From NCBI GenBank assembly GCA_003972855.1, contig QOAS01000078.1, positions 1-11,487 on the forward strand: DNA of 11,487 nucleotides, given 5' to 3'. This DNA is from Gammaproteobacteria bacterium. GTDB taxonomy: Bacteria; Aquificota; Aquificia; Aquificales; QOAS01. Positions 4,882 through 11,487 of this stretch are shown here, in pieces (position 1 is the first letter of the stretch; every line of letters begins with the position of its first letter). The notes under the pieces were generated by a model that was not told where the DNA came from, did not search any database, and was given only the letters and a program-made list of their open reading frames with translations. Made by a program: the position numbers and the translations under genes.

Positions 4882-6792
4882 ATGGCAAACGAAAGGTTTG
4901 ACCTTGTAATTAAAGTTGGCGGAGAAGGTGGTGAAGGTGTTATCACCGCCGGAGACTTCTTGACCGAAACCGCCGCAAGGGCGGGTTATTGGGCTGTTAA
5001 CTATAAGTCTTACCCCGCAGAGATTAAGGGTGGTTACGCCCAGTCTACCGTTAGGGTTTCTTCCGAAAGGGTTTACTCCACCGGCGATAGCTTTGATATT
5101 CTCTGCGCCTTCAACGGTGAAGCGGTTGAAAAGAATATGGTATTCCTCAAAAGGGCAAAGGACGAGTCTAAACCCAAAGTGCTCGTTTACGATAGCACCG
5201 ATTACCAACCTGCGGAAGAGCTTGAAAATGTAATATACTACCCCGTTCCCCTATCGGAATTGGCAAAGGATGTTATGAAAGCCTACATCACCAAAAACAT
5301 CATCGCGTTGGGTGTCCTATCCGAACTGTTCTCAATTCCCGAAAAGTCCATCAAAGATGCGATAAAAGCCAAATTCATGAGGAAAGGTGAGCATATCGTT
5401 GAAATGAACTATAAGGCTTTTGACCTCGGAAGACAATACGTAAGGGAAAATCTCAAAAAGGTAGACCCCTATAAGTTCCCCGAACCAAAAGAACCTCAAG
5501 ATGTTGTAATAATGGAAGGTAACCAAGCGGTTGCAAAAGGTTCCATTACCGCCGGAGTTCAATTCTACGCCGCATATCCGATTACTCCCGCAACCACCGT
5601 TGGTAACTACATAGTAAACGACCTTATAAAGAGGGGCGGATGGCTCTATCAGGCGGAAGATGAAATTTCCTCTCTCGGTATGGCATTGGGAGCTTCCTTT
5701 GCGGGTAAAAAGGCTATGACCGCCACCTCGGGACCCGGAATTTCCCTAATGAGCGAGTTTATCTCCTACGCGGGTATTACCGAATTGCCTATCGTTATAG
5801 TTGACGTTCAAAGGGGTGGACCCGGAACGGGAATGCCCACCAAACACGAACAGGCGGACCTATTTATCTGCGCCTTCGGTGGACACGGTGACTTCCCGAG
5901 GGCAATTTTGGCGGCTACCACCGTTGAAGATAACTTCTATCTCGCCATTGAAGCCTTTAACTTGGCGGAAAAGTATCAAATTCCCGTTTTCCTAATGACC
6001 GACGGAGCTTTGGCTATTAGGTCGGAGGTATTTCCCACTCCCAAAGTTGAGCAGAGAGAGGACGGAAAGGTTATCGTAAGGGGTCAAATCCCTTACGGGG
6101 TTGAGGAAATAGAGGTTGTAAACAGGTGGATTTATAATCCCGAAGAGGATAAAGAGGGAAGGTTTAAAACCTCCACCGGTAGGTTCCTAAGATACAGAAC
6201 CGACACTCCCGACGGTATAACACCTATGGCTATACCCGGTGACCCCAACGCTATGCACGCGATTACCGGTCTTGAAAGAACCGAAAATACCGACCCCAGA
6301 TTTACCCCCGAAATTAGGGTTAAACAGATGAACAAGCGTTTCAGAAAACTGCAAACCCTCCTTAGGGAAGATGCGGATAGGTATTACAAAGACATGAGAA
6401 TAGACAGCGATAACGCGGACATTGCGATTATATCTTGGGGTCTAACCGCATCCATAGCGAGGGAAGCCGCTCAAAGACTAAGGGAGCAAGGTTACACCGT
6501 AAACGAGTTTTATCCCAGACTCCTATGGCCTATAAAAGCGGAAGTATTTGAAGAGTTTGCTTCCAAAGCTAAGAGGGTTATTATTCCCGAAACCAACTAT
6601 CAAGGGCAATTTGCCTTCATACTTAGGGCGACTACCAACTTGAAAGACCTAATTTCCTATGTAACCTACAGGGGTGAGGCGTTTATTCCCAAGGAAATTG
6701 AAGACTTTGCGAAAATGGCAATTGAAAAAGACATTAAGAAAGGTTGGTTCACTCCTTCCGACGTTTACGGAACGGTTGTAGGTGCTATTTAA
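4882..6792 (+). CDS. korA: 2-oxoacid:ferredoxin oxidoreductase, alpha subunit (gamma-alpha fusion), KorA-like
   Basis: This 636-residue protein has the fused layout of two-subunit 2-oxoacid:ferredoxin oxidoreductases. Residues ~1-190 are the gamma domain (KVGGEGGEGVITAGDFL at 11-27; NYKSYPAEIKGGYAQS at 40-55). Residues ~205-390 are the pyrimidine-binding alpha domain, with the diagnostic YPITP (232-236), AEDE (258-261), TSGPG (282-286) and QRGGPGTGMPT (310-320). Residues ~510-636 are the transketolase C-terminal-like domain (IISWGL at 516-521). With KorB it makes, or in reverse splits, a 2-oxoacid, CO2, CoA and reduced ferredoxin. The size fits the ~70-kDa alpha subunit of Hydrogenobacter KorAB, so 2-oxoglutarate synthase of the reductive TCA cycle is the best guess; pyruvate or broad substrate use cannot be excluded from sequence alone. 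korB follows after 71 bp. Confidence 0.88.
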   Translation: MANERFDLVIKVGGEGGEGVITAGDFLTETAARAGYWAVNYKSYPAEIKGGYAQSTVRVSSERVYSTGDSFDILCAFNGEAVEKNMVFLKRAKDESKPKVLVYDSTDYQPAEELENVIYYPVPLSELAKDVMKAYITKNIIALGVLSELFSIPEKSIKDAIKAKFMRKGEHIVEMNYKAFDLGRQYVRENLKKVDPYKFPEPKEPQDVVIMEGNQAVAKGSITAGVQFYAAYPITPATTVGNYIVNDLIKRGGWLYQAEDEISSLGMALGASFAGKKAMTATSGPGISLMSEFISYAGITELPIVIVDVQRGGPGTGMPTKHEQADLFICAFGGHGDFPRAILAATTVEDNFYLAIEAFNLAEKYQIPVFLMTDGALAIRSEVFPTPKVEQREDGKVIVRGQIPYGVEEIEVVNRWIYNPEEDKEGRFKTSTGRFLRYRTDTPDGITPMAIPGDPNAMHAITGLERTENTDPRFTPEIRVKQMNKRFRKLQTLLREDADRYYKDMRIDSDNADIAIISWGLTASIAREAAQRLREQGYTVNEFYPRLLWPIKAEVFEEFASKAKRVIIPETNYQGQFAFILRATTNLKDLISYVTYRGEAFIPKEIEDFAKMAIEKDIKKGWFTPSDVYGTVVGAI

Positions 6793-6814
6793 TGGTTTTG
6801 GACATACGTTCCTT

Positions 6815-6837
6815 CCCCTTTTTGGGGTTTTCTTTTT
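6815..6837 (+). terminator. Terminator-like hairpin in the korA-korB gap
   Basis: CCCC, a TTTTT loop, GGGG, then TTTTCTTTTT. The stem has only 4 G/C pairs, so it would be a weak or partial terminator. It lies 23 bases after the korA stop and ends 36 bases before the korB start, the same place relative to the start codon as the hairpin before korA. It could set the korA:korB ratio, mark a processing site or protect an RNA 3' end. Confidence 0.45.
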
Positions 6838-6846
6838 ATAAAACCT

Positions 6847-6861
6847 AAAGGAGGTTTCTTA
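6847..6861 (+). promoter_or_regulatory. korB ribosome-binding site, copy 2 of a shared leader box
   Basis: AAAGGAGG followed by TTTCTTA repeats the 12-mer GGAGGTTTCTTA seen before korA, here with 9 bases between GGAGG and the ATG at 6864. The preceding TAAAACC is shared too. It fixes the korB start. Confidence 0.85.
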
Positions 6862-6863
6862 CT

Positions 6864-7754
6864 ATGGCTGTTTTAACCGCTAAAGATTATAGAAGCGAAG
6901 TAGAACCTACATGGTGTCCCGGTTGCGGAGATTACGGTGTTTTAAACGCCACCGCCAGGGCGTTGGCGGAACTTCAGAAAGACCCCTCCAAAGTAGTAGC
7001 GGTATCGGGTATAGGATGCTCTTCCAGGCTACCGCTCTTTTTAAAGGGTTACAACGCCCACACCCTCCACGGTAGGGCTATAACCTTCGCAATAGGTGTT
7101 AAGGTAGCCCGTCCCGACTTGGACGTTATCGTTTTCACCGGTGACGGAGATATGTTCTCCATCGGTAGCGGACACAACCCCCACGTTGCCAGAAGGAATT
7201 TGGACATCACGATAATAATGATGGACAACAAAGTTTATGGACTTACTAAAAACCAAATCTCTCCCACCTCCAGAGACGGGCAATACGGTAGCTTGACACC
7301 TTACGGAAATGTTGATGGACATATTAACCCCATTATGTATATGCTTACCTTCGGGGCAACCTACGTAGCCCAAACCTACGCGGGTAACCTAAAACATATG
7401 ACCAAAATCATTAAGGAGGCAATAGCCCACAGGGGACTATCTTTTGTTAACATAATTTCGCCCTGCCCTACGTTCAACAAGTTTGACACCTATAAGTATT
7501 ACAAAGACCACCTCATAGATATCAACGAAGACCTCGGACACACCGAGCTTGATAACTTCAACAAAGCAATGGAAATGGCTATCCGTTGGGATGACAACTA
7601 CAGAGACCCCAACAATACCAAAGCCCACATAGGTGTTTACTACAAAGTTGAAAAACCCACCTACCACGATAGGATTAAAGAAGTTCAAGAACGCATCGGA
7701 AGGGAAGAAGTTATTCAAAACCTCATTGACGTTTGCAAACCCAAGGCTATTTAA
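6864..7754 (+). CDS. korB: 2-oxoacid:ferredoxin oxidoreductase, beta subunit (TPP and 4Fe-4S), KorB-like
   Basis: This 296-residue beta subunit binds thiamine diphosphate and one 4Fe-4S cluster and forms the active site together with KorA. Cys18 and Cys21 (WCPGCG, 17-22), Cys52 (GIGCSSR, 49-55) and Cys201 (SPCPTF, 199-204) are the four cluster ligands in the order and spacing known for Sulfolobus and related enzymes. The TPP/Mg motif runs from GDGD (93-96) to Asn122 in MDNKVYGLTKNQ (120-131). The C-terminus (about 205-296) is the usual beta-subunit tail. There is no extra ferredoxin domain, as expected for two-subunit enzymes. It follows korA with a leader that copies the korA leader; both are probably highly expressed. 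KorB rather than PorB is inferred from the fused alpha subunit. Thi4 in the same window could help supply its thiamine cofactor, but they are not in one operon. Confidence 0.9.
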   Translation: MAVLTAKDYRSEVEPTWCPGCGDYGVLNATARALAELQKDPSKVVAVSGIGCSSRLPLFLKGYNAHTLHGRAITFAIGVKVARPDLDVIVFTGDGDMFSIGSGHNPHVARRNLDITIIMMDNKVYGLTKNQISPTSRDGQYGSLTPYGNVDGHINPIMYMLTFGATYVAQTYAGNLKHMTKIIKEAIAHRGLSFVNIISPCPTFNKFDTYKYYKDHLIDINEDLGHTELDNFNKAMEMAIRWDDNYRDPNNTKAHIGVYYKVEKPTYHDRIKEVQERIGREEVIQNLIDVCKPKAI

Positions 7755-7792
7755 CCCTTTTTTGTTTTCCCCCTATATCCTTTTATCCCTCT

Positions 7793-8203
7793 ATGGGAGA
7801 GTATGTGGTAGACCTCAAGGGGCTAAAGGAGTTAGCCCAAAATTTGGCAAAACAACTTAAGGGTGACGAGGTTATAGCACTCATAGGGGATTTGGGAGCG
7901 GGAAAGACCACCTTTACAAAGTTTTTGGTTGAAGCCCTCAAACCCGAAGAGGGAACGGTTGTAAGAAGTCCAACCTTTGCGGTTTTAAATGAATACAAAA
8001 CCCAAAAGGGAACCGTATATCACGCAGACCTGTATAGGGTGAAAAGTTTTGACTTTACCGACTACATAGGTTCGGGAATACTCATCGTGGAGTGGGCGGA
8101 TTTAGACCCTTCCCTTGACGCGGACATAGTAATCCACTTTCAACACGAAGGGGATAACCTTAGGAGGGTAAAAATAGAGAGAAAGAAGTCAGTAAACCAC
8201 TAA
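7793..8203 (+). CDS. tsaE: tRNA t6A37 biosynthesis ATPase TsaE
   Basis: From the ATG at 7793 the protein has 136 residues, the normal length for TsaE, the P-loop ATPase that binds the TsaB-TsaD complex and drives turnover in threonylcarbamoyl-adenosine (t6A) formation on tRNAs reading ANN codons. Motifs: Walker A GDLGAGKTTF (32-41), switch-like SPTFAVLNEY (59-68), HADLYR (77-82) and VEWAD (99-103), all at family positions. A TTG at 7733 would add 20 residues and overlap korB, but that extension has no TsaE character. The chosen ATG has no Shine-Dalgarno site; a C/T-rich stretch precedes it. It lies 38 bp after korB and may be read through from it. Its end overlaps the opposite-strand gene by 15 bp; tsaC lies 0.7 kb further on. 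Confidence 0.9.
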   Translation: MGEYVVDLKGLKELAQNLAKQLKGDEVIALIGDLGAGKTTFTKFLVEALKPEEGTVVRSPTFAVLNEYKTQKGTVYHADLYRVKSFDFTDYIGSGILIVEWADLDPSLDADIVIHFQHEGDNLRRVKIERKKSVNH

Positions 8204-8896
8204 AAAGTCGTAGTTTGTGCAGTTGTAAGGTTGATATTGAACCGTGTAAGGTATTAACCCTTCGTGGAGTAGCCTCATGTAATCTCCTTTATCCCCGTAA
8301 AAGGTTATCTTTTTTATAAAGCCGAGGCGGTAGGAGTTGTAAAGAATATCCAACAGAAATAGGTCCGCGGGTTTCAGCGATTTTGACACTTGGAAGTGTA
8401 TAGGCTTATCCGCTGTCCTCAAAAATTCAGCCCACGCGTCTAAAAAGTCCTTCTTTAGAATATTTTCAAGATTTTTGTAGGAGTGATAGGTTTCGTCATT
8501 GGAAAACTTTTTATTAATCCACCATTCCGCATAGGCGTTATAGGAGGTTTCAACTTTGGCGGTTAAGACGGGGTTTTTCTTAAAGAGTTGGCTAAAGCTT
8601 TTGGGGTGTAGGTTGCGGGTAAAGTATTTGTAGGGAGAGCAATCTATCGGCGTTGCGCTACAAGAGGCGAGTTCCAAAAGGTTTATAGCGGATTTTTCCA
8701 AACCGTAGGAGGTGTAGAGTTTCCCGTATCGGTAGTATTGCGATATTTTCGTGTAAAGGTAGGGATAGCGAATTGCTTTACCGCTTGTTTCGTAATCGGT
8801 GACCAAATCTTGAACCGTGTTTAAAAGTTCACTCAAAGTTGTGGAAAAACCCAACTCCAATGAGACAAGGATTAGCAAAAGAAACTTTTTAGCCAT
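8189..8896 (-). CDS. Hypothetical secreted protein, tyrosine-rich
   Basis: I do not recognise this 235-residue protein. It starts with a typical Sec signal peptide: MAKK, a hydrophobic core (FLLLILVSLELGF, 5-17) and a likely cut near Ser18-Thr20; no lipobox cysteine is present. The mature part has 24 tyrosines (about 10%), many in residues 35-64 and 186-235, and three cysteines (Cys79, Cys86 and Cys226); the first two sit close together and could pair. The segment around 61-79 (YTSYGLEKSAINLLELASC) is helical and repeat-like, but I cannot confirm TPR units. It should act in the periplasm or outside the cell. It separates tsaE and tsaC on the opposite strand, overlaps tsaE's end by 15 bp and starts only 16 bp from the divergent tsaC. 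No clear ribosome-binding site. Confidence 0.75.
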   Translation of the reverse strand: MAKKFLLLILVSLELGFSTTLSELLNTVQDLVTDYETSGKAIRYPYLYTKISQYYRYGKLYTSYGLEKSAINLLELASCSATPIDCSPYKYFTRNLHPKSFSQLFKKNPVLTAKVETSYNAYAEWWINKKFSNDETYHSYKNLENILKKDFLDAWAEFLRTADKPIHFQVSKSLKPADLFLLDILYNSYRLGFIKKITFYGDKGDYMRLLHEGLIPYTVQYQPYNCTNYDFLVVY

Positions 8897-8912
8897 TTAG
8901 AGTTTATTTTAA

Positions 8913-9533
8913 ATGCACCTTTTACCCGCAAAACGCAAATATATTTCCATCGGGGTTGAGTTTTTGAGAAAAAGTTTTCCCGTGGTGCTTCCCACCGATA
9001 CCCTTTACGGTATATGTGCGGATGTCCTAACCCCCGAAGCGGTTGAAAAGGTTTACCGCGCAAAGTGGAGAAATCCTTCCAAACCTCTAATAGTTTTGGT
9101 TTATAACCCGTTCCAAATAGAGGAGTTTTTCGGTGTTAAACTTACCGAGGAGGTTTTAAATATTTTGAACTACAAAAAACCTATATCTTTACTTTTACCC
9201 GTAAAGGGATTTGAATGGGTTTCCCGCGGAAGCGGGTTTATAGCCTTTAGATTGGTAAAAGGTGGTTTTATAAAGGAATTTTTGCAAGCCTATAAGAGAC
9301 CTTTGGTAGCCCCCAGTGCCAATTGGGAGGGGTATCCGCCCGCCAAGGATATCTATCAAGCGTTTTTCTACTTCGGAAATTCGGTAGCGGTTTACTACGA
9401 CGGCGGAGTTTTGAAGGGGTTGCCGTCCGCCCTTTTAAAGTTGGAGGGTAAAAAGGCTAAACTTTTGAGGAGGGGAAGTTTGACCGAGGAGGACTTTAAA
9501 GTCCTAAAGGTAGAACCTCTTGAAGAGAAATAG
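8913..9533 (+). CDS. tsaC: Threonylcarbamoyl-AMP synthase TsaC (YrdC/Sua5 family)
   Basis: This 206-residue YrdC-domain protein makes threonylcarbamoyl-AMP from threonine, bicarbonate and ATP, the first step of t6A tRNA modification. Visible blocks: PTDTLYGI (27-34), the basic AKWRNPSKPLIVLV (50-63), AFRLVKGGF (111-119), APSANWEGYPPAKD (133-146) and YDGGVLKGLPSALLKL (162-177), in the order of the family fold with its ATP/threonine pocket. The length is that of TsaC; the extra C-terminal domain of Sua5 is absent. The usual Arg-x-Pro in the middle block reads RLVK, a mild difference. It lies close to tsaE, which works later in the same pathway. The ATG has no Shine-Dalgarno site. Its last 30 bp overlap the end of convergent murJ. 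Confidence 0.9.
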   Translation: MHLLPAKRKYISIGVEFLRKSFPVVLPTDTLYGICADVLTPEAVEKVYRAKWRNPSKPLIVLVYNPFQIEEFFGVKLTEEVLNILNYKKPISLLLPVKGFEWVSRGSGFIAFRLVKGGFIKEFLQAYKRPLVAPSANWEGYPPAKDIYQAFFYFGNSVAVYYDGGVLKGLPSALLKLEGKKAKLLRRGSLTEEDFKVLKVEPLEEK

Positions 9534-10961
9534 GTAAACGAGGGCGGTAGAAACGATAACCGCCAAAGTTAGGAATTTATTTGCAACTCCTCCCGTTAGG
9601 GCTAAAAAGAAGGCGGTAAGAACCCAGAGGGGGATAAACCTTTTTAATCTCACCACCACCCGTGCGAAGATACCGCAGGAACGGGAAACCCCGCAGAGGG
9701 TAAAAAAGACTATCCACGCACCAACCGAGTGGGCTAAGGCTATTACCCAACCTCCGAGGTTGAAAATCGCTATACCCACCGCGGGAATCGTTATCTCCGC
9801 CAAAACCCAAAGTAGGGAGAGGGAAAACGACAAATAAAACCTCCCTTTGGAGTAAAAGATGTTGGAAACCAACCCGTAAAGGATAGAAGGTATAAGTCCC
9901 AACGAGTAGAGGGATAGGTATAGGGAAACCTGTAAGGAGTCCGAAGGGGAAAATTCCCCTCTTTCGTAAACGAGGGATACCGTAGGTTGGGAGTAGAAAA
10001 GTATCCCCACAAGGGTGGGAATGGCAAAAAAGAGGGCTATCTCTCCCCCCTTGAGGAGGTATTTTTTTAGGGAAAACTCCAAATGGCGGAGGTTGGGCGA
10101 ATACTTTTTACCGCTAAGGTAGGAGAGGCTAACCCGCGAAGAAGTAACACCTATAAGGGATATGGGTAGTTGAAACAACCTAAAGGCGTAGTTTAGATGG
10201 GATAGAACTCCCCCACCGCTTAGGGTTGCAAAAAATGCCTCCGCCAAAGTGGAAATTTGCCCCACCCCCGCGGAGAAGAAGGAGGGAACGATATTGACCA
10301 AAAACTTTTTTAGTTTCGGGTGAAAACCGACTTTAGGGGTAAAAAAAACCTCCTTTCTCTTGGCAAAGGTAAGGGTAAAGGCAACTTGGAGTAAACCGCC
10401 GAGAATTACGCCGTAAACGAGGGAAAAAATCCCCCAAAGGGGGTAAAAGAAAAGGGTAAAAAGAATAACCGCTATGTTGAAAACCGCAGAGGAAAAATAA
10501 CTTACGAAGAAGGCTTTTTTATACTGCAAAAGGGAAGAGTAAAAGGCGTTTATCACCGCAAAGGGGAGGTAAAAAGCCATTATTCCCAAAAAGGTGCTTG
10601 TGTTCTCTATAAAATCCTCCTCTTGAGTTCCCGCCAAAAATTTTGCAACCCACTCGGAGAGGAAAGATATAAGAAAAGCAAACGAAATGGAGGAAAGGGT
10701 TAGGAAAAACAATAGATTTCCAACAAACTTTTTGTCAATTTCTTTACCGAGCATGGGGAGGAGAACTTTTTCCAAAGCCCCTTCCCCTAAAACCCTTCGG
10801 AAGATGTTGGGGATTTTCCAAGCCAAAAAGAAGGCGTCGGTAAGATAACTTGCCCCGAAAAGGGACGCTATTAAAACTTCCCTAAAAAAGCCTAAAATTC
10901 TGCTTATACCTATCGCCAAAGCTCCACCCAAAAAGCCTTTGGCAAAGGAAGTTTTGGACAT
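9504..10961 (-). CDS. murJ: Lipid II flippase MurJ
   Basis: This 485-residue, very hydrophobic protein belongs to the MOP superfamily and moves lipid II across the inner membrane for peptidoglycan synthesis. The N-terminal signature is clear: SRILGFFREVLIASLFGAS (20-38), TDAFFLAWKIPNIFRRVLGEGAL (41-63), with the basic residues Arg21, Arg27 and Arg55/56 and the acidic Asp42 that line the cavity in the family. Further blocks are NYAFRLFQLP (257-266) holding a central Arg261, and VYERGEFSPSDS (331-342). About 14 hydrophobic segments are visible, with the last near 465-481, as expected. At the central block E. coli has ADRLMEF, from memory; here Asp and Glu are replaced by Phe and Gln. The start is near the family start but has no Shine-Dalgarno site, only a C/T-rich stretch. 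It is followed by no same-strand gene and overlaps tsaC's end by 30 bp. Confidence 0.93.
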   Translation of the reverse strand: MSKTSFAKGFLGGALAIGISRILGFFREVLIASLFGASYLTDAFFLAWKIPNIFRRVLGEGALEKVLLPMLGKEIDKKFVGNLLFFLTLSSISFAFLISFLSEWVAKFLAGTQEEDFIENTSTFLGIMAFYLPFAVINAFYSSLLQYKKAFFVSYFSSAVFNIAVILFTLFFYPLWGIFSLVYGVILGGLLQVAFTLTFAKRKEVFFTPKVGFHPKLKKFLVNIVPSFFSAGVGQISTLAEAFFATLSGGGVLSHLNYAFRLFQLPISLIGVTSSRVSLSYLSGKKYSPNLRHLEFSLKKYLLKGGEIALFFAIPTLVGILFYSQPTVSLVYERGEFSPSDSLQVSLYLSLYSLGLIPSILYGLVSNIFYSKGRFYLSFSLSLLWVLAEITIPAVGIAIFNLGGWVIALAHSVGAWIVFFTLCGVSRSCGIFARVVVRLKRFIPLWVLTAFFLALTGGVANKFLTLAVIVSTALVYLFLFKRFYL

Positions 10962-11006
10962 AGAAGGGAGAGTTTAAGGGAGCTTTTAACAATTTTTGTT
11001 TGTTTC

Positions 11007-11036
11007 AAAACTTGACAAAAGTTAAAACTTGACAAA
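11007..11036 (+). repeat. Tandem pair of AAAACTTGACAAA
   Basis: The 13-mer AAAACTTGACAAA occurs at 11007-11019 and again at 11024-11036, a 17-bp period. Both contain an exact TTGACA, but neither has a good -10 box 16-18 bases downstream, so a protein-binding site is at least as likely as a promoter. It lies about 50-75 bases upstream of murJ. Confidence 0.6.
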
Positions 11037-11096
11037 CCGCTTTTTGTTAGTAATTGCTAAAATCAAACCAAATGTGTTTATGTAAATACCAAGCTG

Positions 11097-11112
11097 AAAC
11101 CCTTTAGGGTTT
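11097..11112. other. AAACCC-TTTA-GGGTTT hairpin
   Basis: A perfect 6-bp stem with a 4-base loop, followed on the plus strand by two more T. It could be a weak terminator or a part of the murJ leader if that is transcribed from further upstream. No neighbouring gene needs it, so the role is open. Confidence 0.35.
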
Positions 11113-11322
11113 TTATAGAGTCATACCCTAATAGGTGAAATTTGAGCAAGTCAAGACCTCAAAAGTGTGTAAATAATTTCAAATAACCTCAAAATTCGGT
11201 TAATTTTGGTAGATTATTAGGTTTTTAACCCAATTCGTGTTCAATGTTTAAATAATTTATTAATTCTTCCGTCCAGTTAGCGGTTTTTATTCCAAAAATC
11301 CAAATTAGGTTTAATCACTAAA

Positions 11323-11462
11323 ATGTCAAGTTTCCTGCTTTGGGTTTTATTAATGTCAACTTTAGAAAGTTTTTAAGACTTGACTTTTACAACCTTTTGT
11401 GGTATATAGTCAAATTAAAAATAGTGGTTGGCTCCTTGGCAACCGAATAATGTCAAGTTTCT
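11323..11462. repeat. Two copies of AATGTCAAGTTTC and related boxes
   Basis: The 13-mer AATGTCAAGTTTC lies near each end of this stretch (starting at 11322 and 11449, within a base). Between them are AATGTCAACTTTA (about 11352) and, inverted, GACTTGACTTT (11377-11387). Read on the other strand, the box is the same as the CTTGACA core of the tandem pair at 11007-11036. Confidence 0.55.
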
Positions 11463-11487
11463 CCAAACCCGCATGGGAGTAGAGCAA

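Larger units (their letters stand above)
10962..11487. other. Gene-free AT-rich region with repeated CTTGAC motifs
   Basis: No convincing reading frame exists on either strand in these 526 bases; they are clearly more AT-rich than the coding parts. They hold the upstream region of murJ and probably of a gene beyond the right edge. Exact CTTGAC/GTCAAG occurs six times: 11011 and 11028 (plus), 11150 (minus), 11325 (minus), 11379 (plus) and 11452 (minus). A one-mismatch copy is at 11355 (minus). The 9-mer ACCTCAAAA occurs at 11156 and 11186, 30 bp apart. I see no tRNA, CRISPR repeat or known riboswitch. Confidence 0.7.

Noticed and set aside
4876..5208. Antisense reading frames over korA and korB (for example 4876-5208 and 7041-7373, minus)
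   Set aside because: They are shadows of strongly supported genes, have no ribosome-binding site and show no protein family character.
7733..7792. Longer tsaE starting at TTG 7733
   Set aside because: The added 20 residues are unlike TsaE and overlap korB; the ATG at 7793 gives the family length.
11012..11034. TTGACA at 11012 and 11029 as plus-strand promoters
   Set aside because: The bases 16-18 downstream (AACCGC-like and AATTGC-like) are poor -10 boxes, and no plus-strand gene follows in the window.
11450..11482. Short frame ATG...TAG of 10 codons at the right edge
   Set aside because: It is too short, has no ribosome-binding site and starts inside one of the repeated GTCAAG boxes.

Overview
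This window looks like chromosomal DNA of a thermophilic, probably chemolithoautotrophic bacterium of the Aquificota or a close relative. This is inference. The clues are: (1) the carbamoyl-phosphate synthase large subunit is present only as an N-terminal half that stops cleanly at the domain border, as in the split carB of Aquifex; (2) a two-subunit 2-oxoacid:ferredoxin oxidoreductase with a gamma-alpha fused large subunit, the layout of the anabolic 2-oxoglutarate enzyme (KorAB) of the reductive TCA cycle in Hydrogenobacter; (3) a Thi4-type thiazole synthase; (4) very tight packing, with three pairs of convergent genes overlapping at their 3' ends.

Layout. Bases 1-135 are the tail of a short-chain dehydrogenase gene. 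Bases about 136-463 hold no intact gene but a chain of GC-rich hairpins ending in the classic right end of an IS200/IS605 element. This looks like a solitary omega-RNA, or an internally deleted element without tnpA or an intact tnpB. Bases 464-3500 are a minus-strand group: an unknown 155-residue protein, then carB (N-terminal half), then thi4. A divergent prepilin-like gene (3574-4035) overlaps the end of rsmE (minus, 4019-4741). From 4882 to 7754 runs korA-korB on the plus strand. Each of the two genes has its own near-identical leader: a short G/C hairpin, a T tract and a strong ribosome-binding site. Next come tsaE (plus), a secreted tyrosine-rich unknown protein (minus), tsaC (plus) and murJ (minus). 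The last 526 bases (10962-11487) are AT-rich, hold no gene, and carry an unusual cluster of CTTGAC/GTCAAG motifs.

How the genes fit together. Most are housekeeping functions: pyrimidine/arginine precursor (CarB), thiamine thiazole (Thi4), rRNA methylation (RsmE), t6A tRNA modification (TsaE and TsaC, close together but split by an opposite-strand gene) and lipid II flipping (MurJ). KorAB is central carbon metabolism. The less ordinary parts are the solo omega-RNA, the twin kor leaders, the cysteine-rich pilin and the CTTGAC-rich terminal region. I found no convincing new multi-gene system.
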